A stretch of DNA of 64,000 nt from positions 40,357 to 104,356 of the forward strand of contig JHWW01000012.1 of NCBI GenBank assembly GCA_000621985.1, given 5' to 3'. Source of the DNA: Lachnospiraceae bacterium V9D3004. Lineage in GTDB: Bacteria > Bacillota > Clostridia > Lachnospirales > Lachnospiraceae. The position numbers were made by a program, and so were the translations under genes. The notes below the pieces were generated by a model that saw only the letters and a program-made list of their open reading frames with translations, made no database searches and had not been told where the DNA came from. This document shows positions 52,105-61,900 of this stretch, one piece after another (position 1 is the stretch's first letter; each line of letters begins with the position of its first letter).

Positions 52105-55100
52105 CTATCTGATTATATAATATGCCTGAAATGATTTATAACCGAATTTTTTTGCTTTAATAATAACTTTGGTGTTTTTACTAATTTTTCCAACGTATCT
52201 GAGCGTAAAATTCCTTCCGGTTACTTTTGCTTTCTTATATTTTCTATTACCGATCTTAATTTTTACGGTTGCATTTTTGACAGATAGTTTTCCTTTTATC
52301 AGTCTGACATTTTTCTTATATGCAATCGATACTATACTCATTTTTCTCAGTTCTCCGGCTGAAGTATCATAAAGATCAATCATCTCTGTAACCGGTTCCT
52401 GTGTAACAGACGGTAATTGTACATGTCCTGAATCTGTATTGTTATCTGTGCCTGCCTCCATTCCGGTTGTATCATTAGGCTTGAGAGTTATTGTTGATTG
52501 TCCCGTGGTAAACTCCTGCGGCACCTGGGTAGGTATCACTGTCGGAACCTGTGTTGGCGCCTGTGTTGGCAATTCTGTCAGCTCCTGTGTTGGTACTTGC
52601 GTCGGTGCCTGCGTAGGATTCTGTGTTGGTTCCTGGGTCGGCTCCTGTGTTGGAATCTGCGTCGGTACCTGGGTCGGTGCCTGTGTCGGATTCTGTGTTG
52701 GCGATGCAGTCGGTACCTGCGTAGGTGATGCTGTCGAAACCTGTGTTGGCTGTGCTGTCGGAACTTGGGTTGGAGTCCGTGTTGGCTCCTGCGTCGGTGC
52801 CTGCGTTGGTATCGCTGTCGGAGTAGGCGAATTGCAGATTGGAACCGGCTGCGGTGTATCTGTCGGTGTCAAAGTCGGTGTTGCCACTACTGTCCTTGAA
52901 TCGATTGTAATCTTGTTATTCTCAATATCAAGTCCTGTATTTTTTTCGTTAATGTTATATACATCCTCTTCATCATATGTAATGTTCAGAGATGTTGTTT
53001 TGATCTGTTCATTCTGCCTGATAGCAGTAAAATACAACGTGGCAAATCTCGAATCACCTGTATAATTTTCAGTACCGTTGAACCAGTTAAGGATTACGGG
53101 GCTTGTTAACTTCTGAGGCTGCCTTGTCATTCCACCCCATTCTGAATTATATTCGATCTTTTCAAGTTTAAGTATATTTTCATCATACCCAATGTTCAAT
53201 TTTAGTGAGGCAATTCCCGGATTGTTCGTAATATTCATATCCACCCTGAAGGATGAACCGGCATCACATGTAATTGAAGGTATTGACAGTTTTGGTGGAT
53301 TTTGATATTTCTTAATTACATTTATCTCAAATGAAGTCAATACCTCACTGTTATTATGATCGTATACTACTCCAATCTTCTTCTTTCCTTCTGTATCCCA
53401 GCTGCTGTAATCATATACAAGATCATAATCACTGACATATGCCGTTGTATTATTATCATACGTTACCTTTACTTTCAGACCTTTTGTATCTAATTCCTCT
53501 CCAATATAATAATCTGTCTTTTCGGGATAGGATTCAACTGATATTGTTTTCGGTTTTTTAGCCGTTACTGTTACCGTCAGTGCAGATGAAAAGTCACTGT
53601 ACGACAGATTGACTGTTTTAATTCCCGGCTTACCATCATATCCTGATATCTTGCATGATGAGGTAACATCTTTTTCTGATCCATCACTGTATCCGGCAAC
53701 TACTTTCAGCCCTGTTGTATCGAATTCTTCATCTTCTTTATAAATTAATTTGGTTGGATTGGACTTAACAACTATGCCTGTACATTTTACTGGATCCTTT
53801 TTGAACACAAGTCTGATATCCGTGTCATGCGTAATAACTCCTGAAATATTATTCTTTCCCTGATAAGTGTATCCGTTACACGTCTGTATGTCATCGATCT
53901 CATACGTTGTTCCACAAGGATAAAGATGCCAATAATCTGTAATGTTATCTGCTAATAAAAAGCCGTTAATCTTAACATCAGCGTATGCATATCCGGTTAA
54001 ATCCGAATAATTTGAGCCATCAACGTTGGCATTAACATCAATTGCATAATAAGGGATATTGATCCAGCCAATCTTCCAGTATCCTTCATGAGTACCCCTA
54101 TTGCAGTAATACATTACTTCGGTATTATCACCTGATTTATTAATTGTATAAAATACATCCCCTGTATCCAATGTCCAGTTAACAGTTACACTTCCTGCAA
54201 CAGTACTTGTCATCGCAGCTGTTGGATAAACTGCATACGTAGTCTGGGCAGTTACTTTTTGATATTCGTACTCCGGGTTGTAACCAATAAGTTCTGATAC
54301 AGGAACAGTTGCATCCTTTAATGATCTATAATTCGTGAATACATTATTACCACCACTCGGATATGTAACCGTACAATATCCATTGGAAGCATTTACTGAT
54401 CTGATAATACATATATCTCCTTCGGCAATGTAGTATGAACCTCCAAGATCAATTCTCTTAGGCGACATTACCACTACTTCCTTACCATTGAAGAATCCGG
54501 CTACTACTGGTCCCGGTATAACATTTGCAATTGGAGGAATATAAGTTTTTTCAACTTCTACCCATCCAAGTTTATATCCACTTGATACCGGATAAATGAT
54601 CTGCAAAAGATCGCCCGCGCCTCCTACTACCTTACAACTGTCTGTTGAGAATACAGAACCGAATACTTCTGCTCTGTTGGATAATTTGTATGAGTTGACA
54701 TTGTGTGACGGCGACCAGTCATAAGGATTAACACCATTAGTTATAAAATCAGATAGTTTGGCATAGGCGTTACGATAACTGCTCCCTGACGGATATGTTA
54801 TATCACACAAACCATTGGTATATACCTGATTTATAGTGCATTCATCACCGGGTGAAATGTACCTTCCGCTCTCTACATCACCGTTGGAATAATATACAGA
54901 TGTATTGCTGGTATTATTTGCCGGGTAACATTTAAATGGAGTCGGATATCTGGTGTCTGCGGTGAGGTTAACACTGCTACCTGAAGAATCATTCTTCAAT
55001 TCTCTTGGAGCAGATCTTACATGAGTAAAACTTGATCTAAGTTCCGATTTTGATATTCTTTGATCCCATCGGATTATACAATGACCATCTGAATTACAAT

Positions 55101-55578
55101 CAGTGTAAGTTACTGTCTCACCACTTACTCCGGTTACAAATATTGAATGCCAATCACCTTTGTATCTTACAATATCTCCTGCCTTAAGTGAATCAAGCGC
55201 TGAAGAAGATCTGATGGTATTCCATCCGCCTGCATTCTCTCTCGGGTTATATCCTGTTGAGTCATATCCTAATTTTTCAGCATATCCCATACACTGCCAC
55301 GAAAGCTGTCCTCCATAAGGAGCAAAGCCATTACATGTCTGATTAGCAGTACCAACTGTACCATGTCTCGGACAAGGAACATTTGTCACACCATCCTGAT
55401 TATTCTTACTACCTGAAGACCCCGGATTTCCTGCATGATTCCAATACTTACCGGCAGGAAATTTGGTCCTCAACTGAGATAAAGAAAGCGTTGCTGCTGA
55501 AGCATTTACACTACCTGCACATATCATGATTACAACAAAAGTTATAATTCCTAATATAATATTTTTATATGATCTCAT
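52105..55578 (-). CDS. Secreted CHAP-type amidase with Big_3, cohesin-like and PTQ-linker domains
   Basis: 1,157 residues from the ATG at 55578 (AAGGAGGG upstream). Signal peptide 1-28. The N-terminal cysteine amidase/peptidase (about 30-206) has Cys in LSWQCMGYAEKL and His in DWHSIFVTG. SH3-like repeats follow (206-436; parallel to the neighbouring lysozyme). Two bacterial Ig (Big_3) domains lie at 596-752. A cohesin-like domain (about 763-893) reads FRVDMNITNNPGIASLKLNIGYDENILKLEKIEY. Then comes a 115-residue PTQx linker (899-1013). The basic C-terminal β-domain (1083-1157, VKIKIGNRKYKKAKVTGRNFTLRY) is also found in the gene at 58017. Probably a wall hydrolase that recruits a dockerin protein, such as its neighbour. 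Confidence 0.82.
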   Translation of the reverse strand: MRSYKNIILGIITFVVIMICAGSVNASAATLSLSQLRTKFPAGKYWNHAGNPGSSGSKNNQDGVTNVPCPRHGTVGTANQTCNGFAPYGGQLSWQCMGYAEKLGYDSTGYNPRENAGGWNTIRSSSALDSLKAGDIVRYKGDWHSIFVTGVSGETVTYTDCNSDGHCIIRWDQRISKSELRSSFTHVRSAPRELKNDSSGSSVNLTADTRYPTPFKCYPANNTSNTSVYYSNGDVESGRYISPGDECTINQVYTNGLCDITYPSGSSYRNAYAKLSDFITNGVNPYDWSPSHNVNSYKLSNRAEVFGSVFSTDSCKVVGGAGDLLQIIYPVSSGYKLGWVEVEKTYIPPIANVIPGPVVAGFFNGKEVVVMSPKRIDLGGSYYIAEGDICIIRSVNASNGYCTVTYPSGGNNVFTNYRSLKDATVPVSELIGYNPEYEYQKVTAQTTYAVYPTAAMTSTVAGSVTVNWTLDTGDVFYTINKSGDNTEVMYYCNRGTHEGYWKIGWINIPYYAIDVNANVDGSNYSDLTGYAYADVKINGFLLADNITDYWHLYPCGTTYEIDDIQTCNGYTYQGKNNISGVITHDTDIRLVFKKDPVKCTGIVVKSNPTKLIYKEDEEFDTTGLKVVAGYSDGSEKDVTSSCKISGYDGKPGIKTVNLSYSDFSSALTVTVTAKKPKTISVESYPEKTDYYIGEELDTKGLKVKVTYDNNTTAYVSDYDLVYDYSSWDTEGKKKIGVVYDHNNSEVLTSFEINVIKKYQNPPKLSIPSITCDAGSSFRVDMNITNNPGIASLKLNIGYDENILKLEKIEYNSEWGGMTRQPQKLTSPVILNWFNGTENYTGDSRFATLYFTAIRQNEQIKTTSLNITYDEEDVYNINEKNTGLDIENNKITIDSRTVVATPTLTPTDTPQPVPICNSPTPTAIPTQAPTQEPTRTPTQVPTAQPTQVSTASPTQVPTASPTQNPTQAPTQVPTQIPTQEPTQEPTQNPTQAPTQVPTQELTELPTQAPTQVPTVIPTQVPQEFTTGQSTITLKPNDTTGMEAGTDNNTDSGHVQLPSVTQEPVTEMIDLYDTSAGELRKMSIVSIAYKKNVRLIKGKLSVKNATVKIKIGNRKYKKAKVTGRNFTLRYVGKISKNTKVIIKAKKFGYKSFQAYYIIR
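52540..52880 (-). repeat. 12-bp tandem repeats coding the PTQ linker
   Basis: Variable 12-bp units encode four-residue blocks of type PTQx over about 340 bp of the CHAP-cohesin gene. A typical Pro/Thr spacer; the copy number is probably unstable. Confidence 0.75.
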
Positions 55579-55715
55579 ATCGATCCCTCCTTGATCATTA
55601 ACAATATATTTTTTTAATATCACGTATTTTTTTACGATTAAATGTCCCAAATAACTTAACTATCGCATTTACTAATTTGATAACATCTCTCTTAAATTAT
55701 ATATCTTATTATTCA

Positions 55716-57821
55716 TCATCTTATACTGCTGTCATATATCAGCCTGTCTACAGCCCTGATAAGCTTACTGATATCAACATCATCTGATGATACGAATTCT
55801 ACAAGCATTGCCAGTGATCCCTGTTGATGTGCCCAGTTTGTAAAATAACCTTTGGCATTGGTATTGGTAAATGATGTTGCTATATCAAGACCGAGTATTT
55901 CATGGAAAGGATTCTTCAATTCTTCATCGCCAATAAGCATGTTTAACCATCCATGAAAATCAATAACTATGTCAGGTCTGTACTCGTAATACAGATCTCT
56001 TAATGCCCTCGATTCCGGTGCCGAAAATGCATAAGGTGTATAATTCCTTCCCTTTACAAGATTAGGACTGTAATTGGCATCAAAATCTCTGTTTAGATCA
56101 ACTCCGTCTGCATTGCATCTTCCGAATCCGTTATTGGTATTACCGTCAAGCAGACCATCCGGATTAGCTGATGGAATAATAAACAACCTGGTTTTATTAA
56201 GATCCGTCACTTCCGAATAATGCCTTAATAATGCATTTGCCGTATCAACAAGCACCTGACCGTCATGATCATACTCATCCTCAAATCCGTGTATCTCGAA
56301 TTCAAGTAGTATTGTCCTGTCATACTGAGCAGGTGTTATGGAATAACATACAAGATCACGCCCATTTACAGATTTTCCGTAGACAAATGAATCCACAATT
56401 ATCTCATTCTTGTCCCCGAATATCTCAACATCATGTCCGGTCAGGTACTGAAATAATCTTGTAAGATCTTTGTTATTCACACTGTCATCACCATTCACGT
56501 CAAGAAGCCCTTCTTTTACATCAACATCCCAGCCTGTGAGATATTGTGCCAGTCTCGTAAGATCTTTGTTGTTTGTTTTTCCATCACCGTTGATGTCACC
56601 GGGAGGACTGCATTTATTTTTTTCGATTACATACATATCGAATTCGTCCGGATTTTCTTCGCCATTTTTTTTATCCTCTGCTGATGGTTCAGACATCTTA
56701 TCTGATGCCGGTTCATGAATATTTTCTGTTGATGGTTCAGGAATATCCTCTGCTGTCGGTTCCGGTATCTTACTTGCTACAGGAAGATGATCGCTGTCAG
56801 CTGATTGAGTCGGATCATTTATCCATCCGAGCTTATAACCACCACTGTCAAGCGGATATATAATCTGCTTCGGATTCCCTGATTCATATACAATAAAACA
56901 TTGATCTGTTGTCCATGCACTACCGAATATGTCTGACATGTCGGAACGTTTATACACATTTATATTGGTTGACGGACTATATGTTATTAATGTACCGTAT
57001 TCTTTAAAAAAGCTGTTTGTCCTGGCATATTCGGTATTCTTTCCCGTAGGACTTATCAAAGACGGATAAGTCACTTTACAAAAACCGTCAGTATATATCT
57101 CATTTATTACGCATAAATCCTGATAATCGATGTATCTTGAATTAATGTTGTATGCTATTCCGGAAGAATTATATAAGATAATCCTCCCTGATGTCGCAAG
57201 TGGATAAGCAGATATATTCCCGGGGAACCTTGAGTCCACCGAATGTTCAGGTATTATCATGCTCTCTTCGCCACTTTCACTCAGAAATAACGATGCCTCT
57301 CTATTTCTTCTTATAACAAGCCCCTCAAGCTTCACATTATTTGCATATACCCAGTTGCCGAATGCCGTTCTTATCTGATCCTCACTATAATTATTTACCC
57401 CATTTATCAGATAATTCTTTAGTAAAAAAGAACCGCCCCATACATTTCCCAGATTATAAGTGAAGCTCACAAGAGCATCGAACTGGTTCTGATTAACTGT
57501 AATGTTATACTTTGATAAAAATGAATTAACATAACCTTCATATGTTCCTAACTGGTTTTTTAGAAGAATCGTAGCCTGTAATTCAGATATTCCATTTGGA
57601 AATTCACCATTATAAGTCTTTGAACCGTAACCGATGGAATACTGACTCACATCCCAGTACTGAAATGCACTGAATCCTTCAAAGGATTTGATGAGCTCAA
57701 CTCCGTTATCGCTGGTATGCATACTTGCTGCATCTGCATTTGCTTTAATTCCGAATGTCGTTATCAGGCATAAGGTTAAGCATATGCTCATTTTTAATAC
57801 AGAATTCTTAAGATATTCCAT
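55716..57821 (-). CDS. Secreted lysozyme (GH24) with dockerin and M14 peptidase domains
   Basis: 701 residues from the ATG at 57821 (AAGGAGGGATAAC upstream). Signal peptide 1-32. GH24 lysozyme (about 34-184) with catalytic Glu in LIKSFEGF and NQFDALVSFTYNLG. SH3-like repeats (190-334). Acidic Pro/Glu linker. A type I dockerin (404-468) has two canonical Ca2+ loops, GDINGDGKTNNKDLTRLAQYL and LDVNGDDSVNNKDLTRLFQYL. An M14 zinc peptidase-like domain (474-701) has HxxE in EIHGFEDE, NPDG, the third ligand in VIDFHGW and the Glu in LAMLVEF. It cuts glycan chains and probably peptide stems. Promoter at 57907-57935. Confidence 0.85.
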   Translation of the reverse strand: MEYLKNSVLKMSICLTLCLITTFGIKANADAASMHTSDNGVELIKSFEGFSAFQYWDVSQYSIGYGSKTYNGEFPNGISELQATILLKNQLGTYEGYVNSFLSKYNITVNQNQFDALVSFTYNLGNVWGGSFLLKNYLINGVNNYSEDQIRTAFGNWVYANNVKLEGLVIRRNREASLFLSESGEESMIIPEHSVDSRFPGNISAYPLATSGRIILYNSSGIAYNINSRYIDYQDLCVINEIYTDGFCKVTYPSLISPTGKNTEYARTNSFFKEYGTLITYSPSTNINVYKRSDMSDIFGSAWTTDQCFIVYESGNPKQIIYPLDSGGYKLGWINDPTQSADSDHLPVASKIPEPTAEDIPEPSTENIHEPASDKMSEPSAEDKKNGEENPDEFDMYVIEKNKCSPPGDINGDGKTNNKDLTRLAQYLTGWDVDVKEGLLDVNGDDSVNNKDLTRLFQYLTGHDVEIFGDKNEIIVDSFVYGKSVNGRDLVCYSITPAQYDRTILLEFEIHGFEDEYDHDGQVLVDTANALLRHYSEVTDLNKTRLFIIPSANPDGLLDGNTNNGFGRCNADGVDLNRDFDANYSPNLVKGRNYTPYAFSAPESRALRDLYYEYRPDIVIDFHGWLNMLIGDEELKNPFHEILGLDIATSFTNTNAKGYFTNWAHQQGSLAMLVEFVSSDDVDISKLIRAVDRLIYDSSIR

Positions 57822-57906
57822 GTTATCCCTCCTTGTTCGCACGTTAATTTTCCGATTTCTGTTGTTGTATCTGTATTCTAACAGAGACTTTGTCACTCAA
57901 ACCGGA

Positions 57907-57935
57907 ATTGTAATATTTGACATAAGAATTGTCAT
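57907..57935 (-). promoter_or_regulatory. Promoter for the lysozyme-dockerin gene
   Basis: On the minus strand: ATGACA (57930-57935), 17-bp spacer, TACAAT (57907-57912). Confidence 0.55.
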
Positions 57936-57951
57936 AATTGACAAAAATGAT

Positions 57952-57993
57952 AAAAGCTCCTGCCGGACTGTTATTGTCCGACAGAAGCTTTTT
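57952..57993 (-). terminator. Terminator of the DUF6273-like protein gene
   Basis: Stem AAAAGCTCCTGCCGGAC / GTCCGACAGAAGCTTTTT (two mismatches) with a 7-base loop, T-rich on the minus side, 24 bp past the stop of the gene at 58017. Confidence 0.75.
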
Positions 57994-58016
57994 ATCGTGA
58001 AGGTTGATCTACATGT

Positions 58017-61000
58017 TTAGAATATTGGTTTTTTCTTCTTTTGCTTTGACTTAACAAGATAAGTATTCTTAAGTGTTTTATAATTCTTTTTTGTAATTAA
58101 AATAATTACTTTTTGTTTTTCTTTTAATCTATACCCAAGTTTAAGTGTATAAGTCTTTCCTTTAGCCTTTGCTTTCTTATAAGATTTCTTACCAACCTTG
58201 ATTTTAACATTGGCACCTTTAATCTTCAACTTAACAACTACCTTTTTAGTTTTGCTATTGCATGTTACTTTAACTATTTTAATCTCCGATACTGCCTGCT
58301 TTTCTATAGCCGCACTTGCCACTGGGCTTGCACTAGCTGTTGGACTTGTCGTTGCACCCGCTACCGAGCTTGTCGTCGGACTCGCACTTACTGCAGGGCA
58401 TGCCGTTGTACTCGTTACCGAGCTTGCCGTCGGGCTCGCACTTACTGCAGGGCTTGCCGTTGCTCTCGTTGCCGGACTTGTCGTTGGGCTCGCACTTACT
58501 GCAGGGCTTGCCGTCGGACTTGCTGTTGCACTCGCTGCCGGACTTGTCGTTGCACTCGCTACTGGACTTGCCGTTGGGCTTACGCTTGCCGTCGGACTCG
58601 CACTTGTTGATGGATCCGGCTCCATGTTTTCGACAAATATTGCTTTGATATAGTGATTTTGTTTCACATTTTCAAAAATATAGTACTCAGTTTTCCCAAC
58701 ACTAACACCATCTACTAAAACATCACTAATACTATATCCTTTATCTGCCTTAATATAATATATCTGATCACTTTCTTCACCAACTATCTTTTCTCCAAAT
58801 GGGGTAATTTTCCCACCACTTGTCGATAACGCATTAATAGTGTAGGATTCTACGAGCATTCCCGTAACAGTAATATCTTTTTTTCCCACAAAAATATAAC
58901 TAATGTCGTCTTCTGTAATAACCTCGACATCACCAGAAACCTGCCATTTTACATTTTTCATATCTTTAGCAATTAAGGGTATTAATTCAACCTTTTCTCC
59001 CTCTTGCAAATCAAATTCTGTGCCAATCTCATTATTATGTTTTAAAGCACCGTTCTCTATCCTTATGTGATGTTTAACAATCTTATCATTACTACTATCA
59101 TAATTAGCTTCACTTACATCTTTATCCTTTGTTATATAATACGTTACATCATCTAAAATATTGTTAGTATACTCAGATTCATACTTTATATTATCCTCCA
59201 ACGGAAGTTGGTTAAAACCAACAGTACGTATACTATCACCATTCTGAAATTCTTGTATTTGAACATCCATTGTACCAATATTATTTCCCACATATTCCAA
59301 ATGATATTGGTCACTGTCTTTTGAAAATAAGATCGTCTTATTATCACCATTAACATAAATTATCAAATCGTCAGTTTCATTATATGGAATATCATTAATT
59401 ACACTTGCTACCAATTTATTGTTCATATTATATATTAAAACATCTACAGGGCAAGCTATTTTATATGATTTTACAAACTCATCCACGTCAAAATCTTCAT
59501 TAAGAATATCACAATAATTCGAATACTCATTTGGGAAATCCTCTTCCAAACAATAAATCCAGGATGTTAATGTACTAGCATAACCAAGCTTATACGAATT
59601 TTGTATAGATTTCATGGCATTTATCAGTTCTTCTGTTTTATTTTTTTTAGTTATTTCCCCAATTTTAGAAATAATAGCACTATCTAATGCAGAATAATAT
59701 TTTATTCCGTATCCCCAATCATTATAAATACTATTATTCATTATTTGATTAACTGCCAAAAACAATTCCGCATTCTGCGCTGTCTGCGATGCAATATATT
59801 GTTCTTTTATCGTCTCATACGATTTCTGCACTATATCTTTAAAATCCTTCATAGATAACATATTATAATAAGCTTCTACTGTTTTATCTGTGTTAAACAA
59901 AGAATTACATAAAAATGTAGAACCCTGATATGCTACCCATATTGTCAATACATATGGGTTAGAAGCAACTAAACTTTCTTTCAATTCTTCCCAAAAGATA
60001 CCCATCCAAATATTTAAAGTGTAACGTCCTAAAACTGAAACAGCACCCATGCTAGCTTTATCAATAAAATTCTCCATATTAGAAGAAATAATTTCATAAT
60101 TGTCTTTTAAAGCATTTTTTAATGCGACATTCGATTCAGGGCATTTTTGAAACATTATGTATAATACATCTTTCATAGCATCAGTCATCTGATACAAAGA
60201 ATATATATTTCCTATATATTCTATCGTATCATAAATAGTTCCACCAAGTTTACTCAGTATTCCTGCGTTTTTTAATCCTTTAGATAATTTACTCACCCAT
60301 TCAGGATTTCCTAATTTATAAAAATCATTAATTGCCTCCCAGCCTTCTTCTTGTTCAGAAACTGATAGGTCGGACCATTTCTTTTCAGAATGTTTTGTTA
60401 TTTCATTAATCCACCCTAGTTTTCCTGTATTTTTGTACTGCTCATTTAAATGTTTTATTAATTTATTCGTTGTTTTTATCTTACCATTTACCGTTGATAC
60501 AGCTTCTCCTGTTTTACCGAAACACTCACTAAAGGAAAACTGTGACAATACATCAAAAATAATCGCCTGATATGTATCCTGCTCCCGCAAGATTATATCA
60601 ACTTCTGATGCAGGATTATCAATTGAATCTCCTATATCGTGAATCATAGTCCAAAGATCAGAAGCAACACGCATCCCATTTCCTAATTCATCCACTAATT
60701 CCTCACATATTCCCGGTTCTTTGATAACAGATCTCCACACTTTGCTTGAAGGAACACTGTCATCCATTAAAACATCTGACCGATATATGTATTCATTGAA
60801 AGTCTTGTTTTTTCTTGATTCACTATTGAAATTAGACGTTTCAACCTCGTTTACCGTCCCATCACTACTAACAGTTCCTGCATACTTCCAAACGTTAGAT
60901 GAAAGGTCAAGATGTAATACGGGTCGAACCATCATAACATCACTAATAGGGCTGTAGCACATCTCATTTCCATAACCATCTGGCGTTATACGCATTACCC

Positions 61001-61673
61001 ATGCACGAGTTGTAACAACAGGTTCGCGAACCCACCAAAAACAACTCTGAAAAGATTCATCTTTACTGTTAGTAAAATCTGTATTCTTTGCAATTCTCGT
61101 CTCTGACGCTGTACCCAAATCAGCGAGAAATCCATATGTTTCATTAGTTACTTCTGAAGAAGACGCTAAATACACATAATCACCTAGATATCCTTTTTGA
61201 ACCGAATCTCTTTCTTCAGTACTAAATGCACTACTTAAAAAGCCATCTGCAGAATAATCAATATTTGCAGTATTATAACTACTATCATAACAATTTAACC
61301 AACTTCTCAATGTACAATTATTCCATGTTAGCCCTGCAGATACCTCGTTGTACTTCTTTCGATTCAAACATCTATCGGCCATCAAAAAAACATCATCTCC
61401 ATTGACCGACAACACTCTCCACTTTATAGGTGTTTTTTCATCATTTTCATCTGCCACTCCATCTCCATTAGTATCTTCTTGCCAATACTTTCCAAACCAT
61501 ACACAATCCCATGTAGAAACATTTCCATTCCACGTGGGATTACTAAGTCCATATTCTTCAGCTTTTGCCTCTTTCCTGTTATATGGCATACCTGATACAC
61601 ACAGCACCAGTATAGTCAGAATCAATATGGCTGATACTATTCTTTTAAAACTTCTTTTGTTATTTGATTTCAT
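58017..61673 (-). CDS. Secreted DUF6273-domain surface protein with Ala/Ser/Pro linker
   Basis: 1,218 residues from the ATG at 61673 (GGGG 8 bases upstream; in-frame ATGs at 61679 and 61691 are less well placed). Signal peptide 1-40. A DUF6273-like domain (about 44-248: WFGKYWQ, PIKWRVLSVNGDDVFLMADRCLN, NNCTLRSWLN, RPVLHLDLSS) follows. The long helical middle (250-780) has no known family. β-rich repeats include an InlB-type motif (YTINALSTSGGKITPFG, GYSISDVLVDGVSVG; 950-1010). A Ser/Ala/Pro/Thr linker (1016-1121) precedes the basic C-terminal β-domain (VKIKVGKKSYKKAKAKGKTYTLKL) shared with the CHAP protein. Function unknown; surface role inferred from layout. Confidence 0.8.
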   Translation of the reverse strand: MKSNNKRSFKRIVSAILILTILVLCVSGMPYNRKEAKAEEYGLSNPTWNGNVSTWDCVWFGKYWQEDTNGDGVADENDEKTPIKWRVLSVNGDDVFLMADRCLNRKKYNEVSAGLTWNNCTLRSWLNCYDSSYNTANIDYSADGFLSSAFSTEERDSVQKGYLGDYVYLASSSEVTNETYGFLADLGTASETRIAKNTDFTNSKDESFQSCFWWVREPVVTTRAWVMRITPDGYGNEMCYSPISDVMMVRPVLHLDLSSNVWKYAGTVSSDGTVNEVETSNFNSESRKNKTFNEYIYRSDVLMDDSVPSSKVWRSVIKEPGICEELVDELGNGMRVASDLWTMIHDIGDSIDNPASEVDIILREQDTYQAIIFDVLSQFSFSECFGKTGEAVSTVNGKIKTTNKLIKHLNEQYKNTGKLGWINEITKHSEKKWSDLSVSEQEEGWEAINDFYKLGNPEWVSKLSKGLKNAGILSKLGGTIYDTIEYIGNIYSLYQMTDAMKDVLYIMFQKCPESNVALKNALKDNYEIISSNMENFIDKASMGAVSVLGRYTLNIWMGIFWEELKESLVASNPYVLTIWVAYQGSTFLCNSLFNTDKTVEAYYNMLSMKDFKDIVQKSYETIKEQYIASQTAQNAELFLAVNQIMNNSIYNDWGYGIKYYSALDSAIISKIGEITKKNKTEELINAMKSIQNSYKLGYASTLTSWIYCLEEDFPNEYSNYCDILNEDFDVDEFVKSYKIACPVDVLIYNMNNKLVASVINDIPYNETDDLIIYVNGDNKTILFSKDSDQYHLEYVGNNIGTMDVQIQEFQNGDSIRTVGFNQLPLEDNIKYESEYTNNILDDVTYYITKDKDVSEANYDSSNDKIVKHHIRIENGALKHNNEIGTEFDLQEGEKVELIPLIAKDMKNVKWQVSGDVEVITEDDISYIFVGKKDITVTGMLVESYTINALSTSGGKITPFGEKIVGEESDQIYYIKADKGYSISDVLVDGVSVGKTEYYIFENVKQNHYIKAIFVENMEPDPSTSASPTASVSPTASPVASATTSPAASATASPTASPAVSASPTTSPATRATASPAVSASPTASSVTSTTACPAVSASPTTSSVAGATTSPTASASPVASAAIEKQAVSEIKIVKVTCNSKTKKVVVKLKIKGANVKIKVGKKSYKKAKAKGKTYTLKLGYRLKEKQKVIILITKKNYKTLKNTYLVKSKQKKKKPIF

Positions 61674-61777
61674 ACTCATATCCCCATCCATTTTTCAAAA
61701 TTATTACCTTACATCCTCTTCACAAATTATTCAATCTACCATTTTATATCTATTGCCGATATTTTTTCTTTTTGGTA

Positions 61778-61807
61778 TTGACAATATCCAGATCTTTGTA
61801 TTATAAT
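61778..61807 (+). promoter_or_regulatory. Consensus promoter of a possible small RNA
   Basis: TTGACA (61778-61783), 18-bp spacer, TATAAT (61802-61807). Both boxes are perfect consensus, on the opposite strand to every nearby gene. Confidence 0.65.
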
Positions 61808-61813
61808 AAAATA

Positions 61814-61900
61814 GCTAAAAGTACAAGGGTATGTTGGTTTTATTTTCATTTATCCCTACTAACAGCAACCACCACTTCAAGTGATGGTTGCTATTTTTTT
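61814..61900 (+). ncRNA. Candidate small RNA, about 87 nt
   Basis: It starts about 7 bases after a perfect TTGACA/TATAAT promoter and ends in a strong hairpin (AGCAACCACCACTT / AAGTGATGGTTGCT, one mismatch, 61864-61892) with a T7 tail. No plausible protein: a 17-codon frame from 61831 has poor spacing and runs into the hairpin. It lies antisense between two minus-strand surface-protein genes. Confidence 0.5.

Noticed and set aside
52540..52880. Regular 12-bp repeats that could suggest a CRISPR array
   Set aside because: Units are contiguous without unique spacers and are in frame, encoding PTQx blocks; no cas genes.
52439..53065. 208-codon plus-strand frame rich in Cys/Val/Gly
   Set aside because: Antisense shadow of the PTQ repeats and cohesin region; composition is an artefact of the 12-bp repeats.
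58310..58650. Long plus-strand open frame rich in Gly/Ala/Leu/Val opposite the Ser/Ala/Pro linker
   Set aside because: It is the antisense of a low-complexity linker, which suppresses stops; no ribosome site and no domain.
61831..61884. 17-codon ORF inside the candidate small RNA
   Set aside because: The purine-rich stretch is only about 3 bases from the ATG and the frame runs into the terminator stem; coding is unlikely though a leader peptide cannot be excluded.
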